Assembly (NCBI GenBank): GCA_012932295.1
Contig: JAAONU010000001.1
Location: 48,767,134 to 48,831,133, forward strand
DNA length: 64,000 bases
From: Cyclina sinensis
Taxonomy: Eukaryota > Mollusca > Bivalvia > Venerida > Veneridae
Direction: 5' to 3'
Positions 10,441-23,813 of this stretch are shown piece after piece (the stretch's first letter is position 1; the number at the start of each line of letters is the position of its first letter). A model generated the notes under the pieces. The model did not search any database. It was not told the origin of the DNA and saw only the letters and a list, made by a program, of their open reading frames with translations. Both the position numbers and the translations under genes were made by a program.

Positions 10441-11334
10441 AATTTATAGCAAAATTGTATGCTTTTACTGCGTTGCTGTAATTTTCGAAGAATTATCATT
10501 TGATAAAATATCAGTCACATAATGATGCTTCCTACACGCAATTCATTACAAATGATTAGAAGTGAATACATCGCAATGCGAGGAATTAAGTGACATAATA
10601 TAAAGACACGCATATAACAAATTACATTGTTATATTTACAGTTCAAATGAAAATGAAACATATTCATCCTCTTTCTTTTTTTGTAATTATATACACTTCT
10701 ATACATAGTACAATGTGTAAATGTGCCACTGCATTAGAAAAGTTGATAGTTTAAATTTCATTCCACGTAATGAAAAAATACAGACTATGGTAATTTTGTG
10801 AGACATCACATTAAACATTCATTTGCAAACAGATGTGACTGTAAATGAGAAGAAACTTAATCTATTTTAACATGCAACAGCACAACTTTTCTGTCTGGTT
10901 ATAAAAGCACATGTTGACTTGTTTTAAGGTCGAATATTTTGCAAATACATGTAGATAATGAAAATACCAAAGCGCTATTCGTGTTCAAGACGAAATAAAA
11001 TATATACAATAAATAAAGCATTTCATACTTTTGGTAAATAGCTTTGAAAAATGTCAATATCGTTAGTTCTATTAAGCATTAAACCTAATAAAAATGAAAT
11101 ATGTATATATGTTCTGTAATTTGTCTAGGATAACACTTTCCACCACCTCTAAATTGCATTGACTGTACTTTGTTCATTCTTGTGTTTGTAATATAATTGA
11201 TGTTTCTTCCTGTCATTAATTTATTTACTAAAATACCTTTATTTTTCGAAAGGATCAAAGCGAACTTTTTTTTTTGTAAAACCATTATTCACTTGCGTGC
11301 ATTACACATGCTTCATAAGAGATCAACAGTCTTT

Positions 11335-11382
11335 ATCCGCTCTGTCAGGAAGTAATGTAATTTTCTAAAAGGTGTACTCGCC
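11335..11382 (+). repeat. Recurrent conserved block, copy 2
   Basis: CTCTGTCAGGAAGTAATGTA, then ATTTTCTAAAAGGTGTACTCG. In the frame that is open in other copies this one has a TAA stop, which argues against a conserved exon. Confidence 0.65.
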
Positions 11383-14300
11383 GAGTAAGATCGTAATGCC
11401 GCCTAATTAATTTTGTAATCCTTTGGCAGATTAAAAACGAAACAATAAAATAATTACTTATAGATCTCTTCAAGTGACAAACAAAGGAATAGATAAATTT
11501 TGTGAGTTAAAAAGGGAAAGTAATAACTATTTTTATATAACGAAGTCCGTATCGGGTAGAAGTTCCAACTACACATACAGGCATTCGTTTTAACGGCTGC
11601 AATTAAAAAACACACTAGACAACTGCTAAGGACTGCTGCTTAGATGTTGACTTGCACCAGAAAAGGGAACCATCGGTGAACTTAAAACATTTTTCTCCCT
11701 CTGCCGTGAATTCGGTCATTTCAGATATACGAAGTTTTTTTCTACTTTTATGAGTATTAAGCACGAGATATGGCCTTCTTGTATGGCCAGTCTGGGTTTC
11801 TTGGGATGAAAGTTTAAAGTCTTTTTCATTCCCATACGTATTAAAGTAACTATATTATTTGTGTTACACTTTGTCATCTTAGCGAGCTCATTTACGTTTA
11901 TAGAGACCATTATAGTAACTGCAGTTAACTAAAATTAAAAGTTATCGAATTGTTGTTGTTTTAAGCAAAGTATTTTCAAGTTTCGAAATAAAGTTGTTGG
12001 ATGCAAAACTAATTAAAAACAAAGCGTTTGTTCTATACCATATTTCGTGAAGAAATCAGACGTAAAACACCATTAAAAAAGATTAAAAAGTTCCTAAGCT
12101 GACTTTAACATTAATGAAAATATATATTCTATTCATAAATAAACCAAGGCCTAAATTTTGTGGTCTAGCATATTCTTCATTTGTTCTTTAAATTGAAAAA
12201 ACTCTGTAAAAAAGCAAACTTGTAATTTGATATATAAAATATATGAAACTGGCCACAGGTGGTATTATTATAGTTTACATGAAATATTGCTGTTTTCAAA
12301 CGCGGCAAATTTGTGTCAGGCCTTCATTTATTCTCCTTTGAATCAAATAAATGACCGACAAAATAAAATTTTGAAATACTATTTACAGACATCTACCCCA
12401 TTAAGACCAAATGCTCTCCTAGACAATGCACCATGTTTCAACATAGTATCCGAACAGTTTCTCTGCTTTTTTCAGTCTCAACTTTGTTTCTTGAAAAGAT
12501 TAGAAAAATGATAAAGACTGAATTAAGTCATTTCAGAAATATCTTAAACAAATGAATTACTAGCATAATGATTAGAGAACATGAATTTCCACATGTACGT
12601 AGAAAATGGTACAGCATTGTTCTGTAACAAAGGATATTGATTCAAAACTTAAATTTGAAACAGTAGCTGCAGCATAGAATTTGGCTTCTGACGTTAATGG
12701 CTTTTAAAATTATTAGATTGCTAGCCATTTCTGACAGAAAACTTTGTGATGATTTGTCTAATATATTCTTCATGAAAAGTGCTGTTTAATTTTATCGAGC
12801 AGATATCGTTCAATAAAGCAGTCTTATAAGATATTTTAGCTATTTTGCGGAAGGTTCGCGGTTGGATGTAAATGTAAATAATTCAAAAGTGCATTTCTTA
12901 AAAACTGCAAATTCTTTCAGACTTTGGTCTTTAGTAAGACTTATTATGCACACAAAGAGTGAACTGCCAGTGCTTCCCGTAAGAAACAAATTAGTTATTG
13001 TCATATTAAACCAAACACGAGTGTTTAAACTGTCATAAATGATAATTCGCGACGGCTCTGCGTTTAATAATGTACAGAAGATATCTTTATATACTTTATT
13101 ATTAGGGAGTGAATAGTGGATAAGGTTACATTTTCCATTGATAAGTCTTTTCTTATCAACCCACATAGTGTCTGCAAAGAAAATTGTTTTCACGGTTTTT
13201 AATACTTCAAATGAAAGAATGAAATCTAAATGTTAGCCAGCGGTTAATTTTTCGAAATGATCTAAAATAAAAGCCTTGTACTCGCTAAATGTTTTTAAAT
13301 CGTAGCTGTCTAGCCTTACTTTTGACCTATTTAGGGATTATGACGTAAGACAATGCTGCGACTTCTTTTAGTAGATATTCCTATACTTAGTCAAGGAAAG
13401 TTACGCACCACTGTTTGTTGAGACGACAAATATCTGAAAATATGCGTCATATTCACGAAATATCCTGACTGAATTCTAGCTTAAACACTTTTCGTAAATG
13501 CACGTTGAAACCCGTTTCGGGCCGAACATAAGTTGAATCTATACTATATAATCCAAAAGTAGACAATTCGATTGATTACAATTATGTTTACTCCGCCAGT
13601 TTCAGTTGATGTATTATTTATTTATATTTGTTATTATTTAATTGCAAGGAATAAGTATTCAGTAATTTCGTATATGTATATTTCGGCAGAAGGCAAGACT
13701 ACATTACATCGGTATATCCATGTTCGAACTAATTTTGGCGCGCTGTTAATAATCGGGTGTAATGCGGTTCTACTTTCGTAGTTTGTAATGAATTTACAGT
13801 GGCAAAGAAGAAAATATCGTCAACAAGATGGAAAGAATTAGTGATCATTTAGTCAGGCCGATGCAATCTCAAATAAAGCAGGCTTCCAGTATACGCCATT
13901 TGTAAATAACTTCAAAGTTATATAACTCATTTTCCGTTACTTTAATCCCAATCAACGCTGTTTATTTTTTTCATAGACATGTCTTGTTATATTTTTATTA
14001 TTATTTACTTTTTATGATTATTAGTTTAAGTTGTTAGAATAATACTCATTGTAGTTAAAACACCTTTAAAAAGGAAATCAAGCTAGATAAAAGATAATGT
14101 TTGATAAATAAAAGCTATGGTTATGCAAACATTAATGGAAATAATTTTAGATAAACTGGATGGTTTTTATGTGCATGTAGACAAAAAAGAAATACAAAAA
14201 CTTCTTACCCAAATGCAGTAGATTTAGATTATTTACTTTGACCTTTTAAAACTAAATAATAATAATAACATGTATTACTGAAAGAAAGTAAAATGTGAAT

Positions 14301-14876
14301 CGTTTTGAGAAAATTGACCTTACGGGTGTACATGAGCTAACGTAAGAATAACGTCAAAAAGTACCCGCGACTAGTATGCAAAACAAGAATTGAAACTGAA
14401 AACTTTTGAATGATACAGTGTCTCAAAATTTGATCCATGAATCGCTTTTCATTATCTTTAATAACTAATTATTATAAAAGCTTTATAAATTACGTTATAC
14501 TGATGGTTTTACATGGTGATTTATTTCGTATCCCCTTTGTAAAATATTGAAGAGGAAATAATGAGCCTTTATGGAGAAAGTAACGCATAAAACATAGATC
14601 GGAAAACGCTTTCAAAAGAAAATTATACGATGCATGAAGCAATATTTAATGACGACTTCTTGTTAAGTATGTGCGCGCTATCCTAAAGACATTGTTCTGA
14701 CAATAACAGAAGAGATGTTTACTTGCTGATTTCAAGGCAGAGTTTCACTGACATTTAATATACTAAACAGGGTGTTGATATGTTAGAAGTTAGCTTCCAG
14801 AAAACATTCCCATAATTCAGAAAGAGCTAAATACATGCCAATATCTAGAAATCTGCAAGAGACTCCAAAAGCTTTG

Positions 14877-16187
14877 GCCGGTCATTCTGAGATCGAAACG
14901 AAGTATCTTGTATTTCGTTTTATGCAATATTTAAATAACTGTCAATGGGACAATGGCTTCAACATTTCCTGAGAATAACAAAAATCAGAAAAACTTAGTT
15001 CGCTTGGTAAGAATTACCTTTTTTTAATCATACAAGTAATCTTGTATCTTTCTTTTTAACTGACATTTTTATACACATCCTTTCACTTTTAGAATTGTTT
15101 TAAAATCTTCTGAACAGAATTTACCTATTAATTATTTAAAACGCTTAATAACCTAAAGCAGATGGAAATGTTCCGCGTGATTAGTGTTTTATAACCATTT
15201 CTACATTTTGCAGACAATAGTGAGGTTGAAGATCCTGCAGATTCTTGTTTAGTATCTGCATGCTTCATTTATATTATTTTCAAAGAAACGAGTAACCTCA
15301 AGAAGACTATTGTTATTAGAACTTGTCATGTGTTTTGCGCAATAGGCACTTATACTGCATGCTAATTGTTTCTTAACATGAATCTGTGTGCCAAGAATGG
15401 CTAGGTGCACACAACTTAAAGAATTAATGCTAATTTCAAGTACATTTCAGATTTTTGATAGAGCAACCGGCATTCTAAGTATCAGGCTTTTGTAAAAATA
15501 TATAAAAATATTCCTGTTATGCTAGCAGACCCAATAGTTTGCATATTAATTGCAATATAAATGATTTTAAGGCTTATACCTAAAAGAAACCGCATATTAT
15601 AAAACACATGTTTCTTACTGAAATAAAGATATATATATTCAAAACAAAACAAAAAATATACTGCACATGAACCCTATTGAAATAAAGATATAGAAATGAA
15701 ATCAAGGAGTTGCTCAAGTTAAAAAGAGCAATATGTTCGAATATTTTCCTTTGGGCATACATGTATATACAGTAATAGGTAAATTGCTGACCGCTCAAAA
15801 TTTTACAAGTCTGTATAAAGACATTCGTTAAACCTACTGGACTGACAGCGGGCAACGATTAACTCAGTATCATTCATATTCACATTTGAAAGATATGGGA
15901 TGTTCGATAAACACGTGTTTATTATAACACAAGAGTCCTTTGAAGAGCAATCTTGGAGTCTTCCAGATATGTATGCAACGGTCTACCAAACATGTTCAAA
16001 GATATATCTACATTCTTTGGTGTTCTTATCTAGGAATTGTTTGTGTTGCTCTACAAAGAATATTGTATCCAATTTACTGACAAGCTTTAGTTTTATTGAA
16101 CATCATATTAGATAGACATTAAATTAAACTATGAACGTCATTTTATTAGAAAATAAAATAGACAATAATTGCTTTTATGACATCAAA
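14877..16187. repeat. Segmental duplication, fragment B
   Basis: A third, partial copy lies exactly between A and C. It matches the interior of A from about 7510 to 9360 and of C from about 19330 to 20860: TCGAAACGA then ATTTCGTTTTATG at the left; TACTGCATGCTAATTGTTTC and TATGACATCAA near the right. It lacks part of the middle found in A and C. The junction with A follows GACTCCAAAAGCTTTGG; the junction with C precedes ATGCTCACATTCATC. No gene seen. Confidence 0.8.
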
Positions 16188-18029
16188 TGCTCACATTCAT
16201 CTTCAAGTGGTTAATATCATTGTATCCATCATAATACTTCCTAGAGAGGATCAGAGCCTCAAGCCGAACTACCTTCCTGATTGTGCAAAAACAAGGTTGA
16301 CAGAGCAGAGGAATGGTGATAGTGTTTCTCATGAACAATAAAACCGAAGACTGAACTATTGAAGAGGGGTGTTAAACAGAACAAAAAAACTAAATTAAAT
16401 ATTATTTAGACTTACCTACAATATCAGTTTGATTATTAAGTCCATTGTATTCATCACACACTATACATATGTGACTTTGTTCTTGCGATTTGAGTTCATT
16501 ACGTGGAGTTTCATCAAGCAAAAGTAATGGCAAGTTATTAACAAATCTATAGTTAGGTCAACCATTGAACATAAAACCTGAAACTATTTCATGTAAGACA
16601 ATTACCTTTTTTTTCAAATGAGTTCACGGATAAGCATTTCTAAAACGCTACAAACTTAAACACCAGTAGGCTTTTTTATAGTAGCACAAACTGAAAACCG
16701 ACTGACTGTAATTTATGTGAATAAAGTACGTTGCTTTAAGATAAGTTTAAAGTTTTTAAGATTTGATATTTGCAATAACTGTAAACTGCTAATAAATCTG
16801 TTATGTTTCCCGGTTTAAACCAGTAAATTTCCGCATTGTACTGACACTAATTTCGACCTGCTTATCAGTACTTCCGACACAAAGTTGAAAATGGCTGCCG
16901 TTGTTTGAGACTTCTGTTGTATCAAAAAAGTATATGAGCTGCAGAAAGCTTTGTTTAGAATACAATGACTGTATGGAGAATCATTAGACCGTAGTTTCTA
17001 GAAAGTGATCGTACTTACTGGCTAACGTTAAATTTTCTTACAAAAGAAAATGTTTGCAAAATGACTATATCACTACTGCCTTAACGAAGATGTAGTAATT
17101 ATCATGATACCACATCTGTATTCTGTGAATTCCAATCAAATTTTGCGAAAATACTTCGTTACTGGTTTTCTTTTGAATGCTGTAATTGTTTGTTACGAAA
17201 CACATTAACAATATCAAAACATTAGCAAATAATGCCGGTTTTGTCGTTTTAAATACATAAACATTCAACAATTAGTGTTTAGGGAATAGCTTTTAGTGGT
17301 ATCATTTAAATGCAGCCCTCAATAGACTGTTTAACGATACTAACCCATTATTGATACAAAGCTTCTCACTTCCTTATGTCATTGATGATATTGTTTACAA
17401 ACAACAACACTCATTTGCAATTAACAAGTGAAGGGTTTATACAAGTTATTGTCCTTTGAATGTAAACGAGTCCTGATCAGGTCATTACCCATTCTCTTTA
17501 GAGAGATGTTGTCTAACTCTCACTAACATCTTTAGCCTTCTAATGGAACACATTTATGTATTGAGTCTTTCTTAAAGTTCCTTGATACTTTACAACTTTC
17601 ACGCATGCTCGTTGAATAAAAAAAACATCAAAATATCTTTCGCAGAAAAGTATCTTGATAGGCTGTAAGAAAAGAAGACTACGCATTAAAGATGACTACG
17701 CATGCGTCAAACTTGATTTAAGTAAAAACGGATCAAATGGACGAATAATGTTTGTACCGTTAGTTGAGCGTCAAATGGATACTTGGTATGAAAATAGCCA
17801 TAAGTCCTGTCATAAAGGGTTTATTGAAATGCTGTGTTGTTTTAGATGAGTAAACATCCAGGAGGCAACCATCTTCATTTAGTAAGCTTCATTATCTAAG
17901 GAAACCTAATTAATATCAGCTATGTGTGTTAATTGTTAAAAGACCTGCGGAAAGGAAGAAATACGTTGTTAATTGATTTACTGAACAGAATCGGAGAATA
18001 ATTTTGGCATTTTACGTTCTATTTATACT

Positions 18030-18152
18030 AGTAGAGGCGAGAATTATTGCGAGTACTGGTTTGAGCCCATGAAGCAGTTATCCAAAGGGATGTAAGCTGC
18101 AAGAACTTGCTTCTCAATTGATGTAAAATAAATAAATTCAAACTAACGTTAA
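18030..18152 (+). repeat. SINE 3' part, uninterrupted
   Basis: GAGTACTGGTTTGAGCCCAT, GAAGCAGTTATCC, GCTGCAAGAACTTGCTTCTC, AATTGATGTAAAATAAATAA and TTCAAACTAAC follow the order of the 54-kb SINE. There is no tRNA-like head, so the copy is 5'-truncated. It is the orthologous insertion to that at 5997-6490 and shows the site before the MITE landed. Confidence 0.8.
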
Positions 18153-21100
18153 TTTGGTTTTATGATGAATTTGCAGCTTGTTTTAAGTCGTTCGAATAAA
18201 ATAAATTGCCAAGTTGACTCTTGACGCTTAAAGCAACTAAGTTTTATTAGTATTGTGAATGCGTAGTAAATTTGAAAAATACATTGTATAACTGTTATTA
18301 GGTTATATTTCAATCAGGAAAGAAGTATTTTACCCAAACTAAGAACAACATCAAATCCAGAGAATATATGAATGAAAGACATAGTCTTAGTAATCATTTC
18401 TCCTGCTTATTATTATTATATTACCATAACATATATAAATTATATATATTTATAACAATTGTTCAACACTTTTGGTACAAGAAAAATATCAAGAATCATT
18501 ATGAGGTATGCTCTATTTTATCTTCAAGACATTTTCTCTGACGTTGTACCACGATATTTGCCTTGTATTTCAATTAATATATGTCAACCAAAGTCTTCAT
18601 GTAACAAAGAGGGTTTGTCTGTTACAATGTCGTCTCGTCTTCTTCATTTTGTTATTTAGAAATCCTGCAAAATGTATACATAAAGAGATGAACATTATTT
18701 TTTCAACAAATCGTCCATAGTATGCAAGGTATGCAAGGAAAAGGATGTAAAGATTATCACCAGCTTTCCCTGAGACCTTAAATACGTGTTCTCTACAGCG
18801 AATCATATAAGATCATTTTAGTCCTTGGAAGGCAAACACTTTTGATCTTATTTTCTTTATCAATGAGTGATATGAAGGGTCTGCTTTTTTTACATGAAAC
18901 GTTCATAAAACTGCTTAAAAATAATAAAGAAACCCATTATTTTGCATGTGAAGCCGCACCTTTTCTCACATACGTCACCTGATGCTGCTCGTTATCAAAA
19001 GGCCGTAGACTAATATTTTTTCTTATCACAGTAACTTAATAAAGCAAACATCGTTGTCTCTTTGAAATAAAATGATTTGATGATGTATTGAATTTTTGTC
19101 GTATTAAGCGATTTTCTAAGAATTTTATCAAGGTGATTTGTGGTTATTAAAAAACGAAATCTAACGTCATTTCATCCTTACAATCTTTGTGCTAAATGTC
19201 TGGAGGCAAACTCTATCGAAGTTCTTTGAGTGTATCTGCTTTTTTGACACCTGAAAAGGAAAGGATTAAAAACGTGTTTACAGTTCATGTATTAATTCTA
19301 AAAGAGAAAATTGTTGTGTAAATTTGGCTGGTAATGCTGATGTCGAAACGATGTATATTGAATTTCGTTTTATGTTATATTAAAATAACTGAACTATGAG
19401 ACAATGGGCTCAAAATTTCCGGAGAGAATCAAGAGACAAGAAATACTTGGTTCGCTTGATCAGAAAACCTTTATTGGATCACACTTGTCATCTTGTTTCT
19501 TTCTTATTTACTGACATTTTATAAATATCCTTTCAATTTTAAAAAAATGTTTTAAAACCTTCTGAACAGAATATAAACTTCTTATTGAAATCGGTATTTA
19601 ATATTTTTTCCTACAATTATACCCAGTATGAAAACACTTTCTCTTCTTATTTATTGAATAAAACGCTTAATAAACTAATGCAATCAATGTAATTAAATTT
19701 TGCACGTGTCTATTGTTTTATAACCATTTCTATATTTTGTAGAAAATTGTAAGGCGATAGATCCTGAAGATTCTTGCTGAATAACTGCATGCTTCATTTT
19801 AATCATTTTCACAAAGATATGAGTAATTTGAGAAAACTACTGTTATTAGAACTTGTGACGTGCACTTGTTTAGGCAAATCGAATTATTTACTTTTGCCAA
19901 ATCTCGTTCAAAATGAAGGAACAGCTTTTTGAAATGACGAGATATAATACGATTGTGAATTACAAGAATGATGCCTCGCAACGAAGACAAAAATGTGATG
20001 ACTTCCTTATTTTTTTCTTTTTAAATCTTATATCTTATATCTTAATCATACTGCTTGAAACCTTGGCTATAATGTTCCACTCATCTTAAAAATTCAAAAG
20101 TACTAATAAATAATGAATATGATTATTTATGTCAAATTTAACAACGTAGTTTGGTTGGTATATGTCTTCTCCTTGTCGTCAAAACCATTATAATGTATAT
20201 ATTCGAATTTCTAGATACTAACAGTTTAGAATGTAATTCTATATTACGTTCCCGAATTACACGCAGAAAATACAACTTTTATCAGTATTAACCAAGCGCA
20301 AATGATTGTACGATAGTCCATGTTTTACGCAATAGGCACTTTAACTGCATGCTAGTCGTTTCTTTACATGAATCTGTGTGCCAAGTATATATATATATAA
20401 TTATGTTCAAGCATTTTCTTTGCGGCATATAGACAGTAAGAAAGTGTTTATTAAAAGTAAATTGTTGTCCACTCAAACCTGTACAACAACTCTGTATAAA
20501 GACTAATACTAACGCATTCAGTATACTATTGTACCTGTATTTTTGACTGACACCGTGAAATAATTAGCTCAAAATCATTCATATTCAAAGCATTCGAAGG
20601 AAACTGGGATGTTCAAAAGTCTAGGGAACACGTGTTTATTATATCCTTTGAAGAGGGAAATTAGATTTTTTCCAAACATATTTCAAAGGTCTACATACAT
20701 TCTTTGGCGGCAAAGGTTTGCGTTGCTTAAAAACAATATTTATGTTAGATTTATTGACATGCTTTATTTTTTTATTGAACATTAATTTAGATACACGTTA
20801 AATTAAACCAAGGACGCCCTTTTATTACAAAAAACAATTGACGATAATTGCTTTTATGACACCAACAGTCATAACTGTCCGAAACATTTAATTTAATTCT
20901 TACCGAAAGTAATAACACGGTAATTAGTGTTAAAAGGGAAATAAATATATGTTGAATATATGCGATCTTAAGCCAATATTTCAGAGAACCTTTATATTGA
21001 TTATAACCCTGCCTATAATCTGCGAGTTATACGCTTTCTCAGAAAGCTACAATCAAAATCTGTTGTATTTTATGATTCTTTTCCTAAGCACGTGTTCAAC

Positions 21101-22149
21101 ATTTTTATTATATTATTCTTGGGATTTAAACAATTATATGATTCGGTTATCAAGAAAAAACTTCCTCTTTGTAGTTAGTAGATTGTAAAGTGTTGTCAGC
21201 TGTGTCCTTGCATTTGAAAAGTCCTTATTTGGCAAATTTTAATATTTATATTGTAACGAAAATCAAAGTGCCACGAATATTAGCCAGTTGTATGTACATT
21301 GCGTTGCTATTGTGTTGAAAAAAAAATACATTAAATAAAATATCAGCTATATATGCTTCCTTATAAATACAATGCATTGTTTAACATTGAATGCATGACA
21401 ATGTGAGAAATTGAGTGCGATAATATAAAGACATGCATATATATAGAAACTACAGTGTTATATTTACAATTCAAATGAATGAAACATATTCATCCTCTCT
21501 CGTTTTTGTAAATAGTGTATAACACTTCTATACATAGTACATAGTGTAAATGTGCCAGTGCATTAGGAAAGTTGATAAGTCAAGTTTCATTCCATTCAAT
21601 GAATAAATAAATACTCTGCTCTTTCTGAGACATCACATTAAAAATTCATTTGGAAACAGACGAGGCCGTAAATGAGGAGCTAAATTTACTTTAACATGCA
21701 ATAGCACAACTTTTCTGTCTGAGTATGTGAGCAGCTGTTGACTTGCTTTCCAAATACATGCAGATAATGAACATACAAGAGCGCTATATTCAAGAAGAAA
21801 TAATATTCGCTTATAAAAGGCATTCCATACTCTTGGAGAAATAGAATTTAAAAATCAATGTTGGTATCTCTTTTCATAATGTATTTGACTCTAAAGTTTT
21901 CGAAACATTAAATAAAAATGAAACGTGTATGTACTGTAATGTAATTTGTCTAATAAAACACTTTCCACCACTACCGCTACTTTGATCATTGTTGTGTTTG
22001 TAATATAATTGATGTTTCTTGCTCTCACTAATTAGTTTACTAAATTACCTTCATTTTTTAACGAATCAAAGGCATTTTTTGTAAAACCATTATTCATTCG
22101 TGTGCGTTATACATTCTTTACATGCTTCATAAGAGATTAGCAGTCTTTA

Positions 22150-22196
22150 TCCGCTCTGTCGGGAAGTAATGGAATTTTCTACAAGGTGTAATCGCC
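22150..22196 (+). repeat. Recurrent conserved block, copy 3
   Basis: TCCGCTCTGTCGGGAAGTAA, TGGAATTTTCTACAAGGTGT, AATCGCC. Similarity to copy 2 extends about 60 bases upstream (AAAACCATTATTCA) and 80 downstream (TTAATTTTGTAATCCT). Confidence 0.7.
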
Positions 22197-22664
22197 GAGT
22201 AAGATCATAATACCGCTAAATTAATTTTGTAATCCTCTCACAGCTTAAAATAAAACAATAAGATGATTACCTTTAGATGTCTTCACGTGGCAAGGAAATA
22301 GAAAACAAATTTTGTAAAATGCGATATGACACTTACGGAAAGTCACTGCAATTTGCATGTAACAAAATTTGAATTTGAGTTTACTTTATGTTAGCACTTA
22401 CTGGCATTCGTTTTAACGATTGCAATAAAGAAACACGTTATGCAACTGCTTAAGATATCTGCTAAGATGTTTAGATGTTGGTTTGAACCACAAAAGGAAT
22501 CATCTCAAATAAAACAATATTTTTTCGCTCTGCCGTAAACTTGTCAACTCAAATAAAAAAGTATTTTACGAGTATTCAGCAGGAGAAATTGCTTTGTATG
22601 GTCAGGCATGGGTTTCGGGATGAAATTCTACTATCTTTATAAATTCACCTAGATATTATTATTA

Positions 22665-23735
22665 ACTATATCGGTGGCTCGGTGCACTTATCTGGGGATT
22701 AAAAACAAAGATATTAAAATTACATTGCGCGCCGACGTATTGCTGAGGAAAACAAAATAGTGTTATCCCTCGCTGCGAAAGCGGGAGGTGGATCTAAGAA
22801 TGGTCTTCTTCCGTTCCTCTGTCCGTCCTCATAAGTGTCTGCTCCATATCTATTGGGAAGAATAAAAGATAACTTGGCACAAATGTTTACCATCTCAAGA
22901 CGATGTGCAGAGCGCAACTCCCAGTCCCTACCTCCAAGGGCAAGGTCACACGTAGAAGGCCATAACTTCTTTAAGCATGAAAGGACTTTTAGATAACTTA
23001 TAAAATGGTCTGCAGTGCGCACTTGTCAAATGTCAAAAATTGGGTCCGTTTTGCTTGTCCGAACTATAACTTCCCCAAGTTTCGAAACAGCCTTACACAA
23101 ACATTCACGCCATAATGACACGATCTACAGAGCAAAACAAACCAATACAAATGGGTAATATCTCCAACTCGAATAGGTTATAATTATCACTTATTTGTTT
23201 CCTGAATAGTGTGTATGTGTGCGTGTGCGTGTGCGAATGTGTGTGTGTAACTTTTGTATCAAAATAACTTGGCACCAATAGTGTAACGCTACACTGTAGA
23301 TGTTTATCCCTCAAATCTTAACGGCACACTTAAAAAAAATAAAACTTAAGAATTATTTCAAATTCGAGTGTTGTCTGCAATACTGTCTTAGCTACCCTCT
23401 ATTACTTTTATGCATTTACAACAGCTTTACAACCATTCCTCATCCTGTGGATGAATAGGAGGCGGGGGATTTAGCTGTCATTAAGACTGCTTTCTTGTTA
23501 TGTGTTTCTTTCACACGGGCACGACTGATTACTTCTCTGACGGTATTGACGTATTTATAAGGTCATTGTGACTGGTAGTCTTCCTTTTCTCAAAAATGGT
23601 TCTAAATTTTTACGTTCTCTGGTAATACAATTGGGACAAGAGTACCTAAAATATAGTACAATGTAAAGATAGTAAATTAGACTAGTGATGTAAATATATT
23701 CATAATCAACTGTTACAATAAATACATATATTTTA
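22665..23735 (-). mobile_element. Unit C-specific insertion with dispersed repeat
   Basis: Unit A passes directly from sequence matching about 22660 to sequence matching about 23740, so this roughly 1-kb block is an insertion in C or a deletion in A. At 22720-23050 it contains AACTTGGCACAAATGTTTAC, CCAAGGGCAAGGTCACAC and CCATAACTTCTTTAAG. These phrases I recognise as a common, highly copied bivalve repeat. The 100-residue minus-strand frame here (22720-23022) is a by-product of its lower AT content. Exact ends were not found. Confidence 0.55.
23209..23248. repeat. GT-rich microsatellite
   Basis: An imperfect GT/GC alternating run within the C-specific insertion. Confidence 0.9.
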
Positions 23736-23788
23736 ATTCCTTGACATCTTAAACAGCTCATTTAGGTATTTAGAGATCATAATAGCAA

Positions 23789-23813
23789 TAAATAAATAAG
23801 TTTAAACTAAACT
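23789..23813 (+). mobile_element. 25-bp SINE stub with target duplication
   Basis: TAAATAAATAAG then TTTAAACTAAACT is the extreme 3' tail of the SINE seen at 54 kb. AATAGCAA flanks it on both sides (23781-23788 and 23814-23821). Unit A at about 11912 reads TATAGTAACTGCAG with only one copy of the flank, which is the empty site. This is what extreme 5' truncation during target-primed reverse transcription would leave. Confidence 0.75.

Larger units (their letters stand above)
3865..14876. repeat. Segmental duplication, unit A (about 11 kb)
   Basis: This segment aligns by eye, in the same order and orientation, with unit C (16188-26976). Matching landmarks include ACTACCTTCCTGATT (3951/16268), AAAACCGACTGACTGTAA (about 4520/16694), CAACCAAAGTCTTC (about 6666/18586), GTCTGGAGGCAAAC (7379/19199) and TCTGCAAGAGACTCCAAA (about 14850/26952). 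The copies are old, with many substitutions and indels. A carries insertions absent from C: the MITE at 6085-6459, the poly-T tract at 5419-5451 and the hairpin-ended element at 9519-10306. No open frame in A stays open in C, so I see no protein-coding gene in the unit. Confidence 0.85.

Noticed and set aside
12840..13193. 117-residue minus-strand frame
   Set aside because: The paralogue at about 25110-25440 is broken by several indels, and the frame matches no known family.
18459..18720. Frames in A (6532-6735) and C that share about 30 similar residues
   Set aside because: The similarity is explained by the DNA duplication; frames start and end differently and there is no sign of coding constraint.
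22720..23022. 100-residue minus-strand frame
   Set aside because: Lies in a dispersed bivalve repeat with lower AT content; not a gene.
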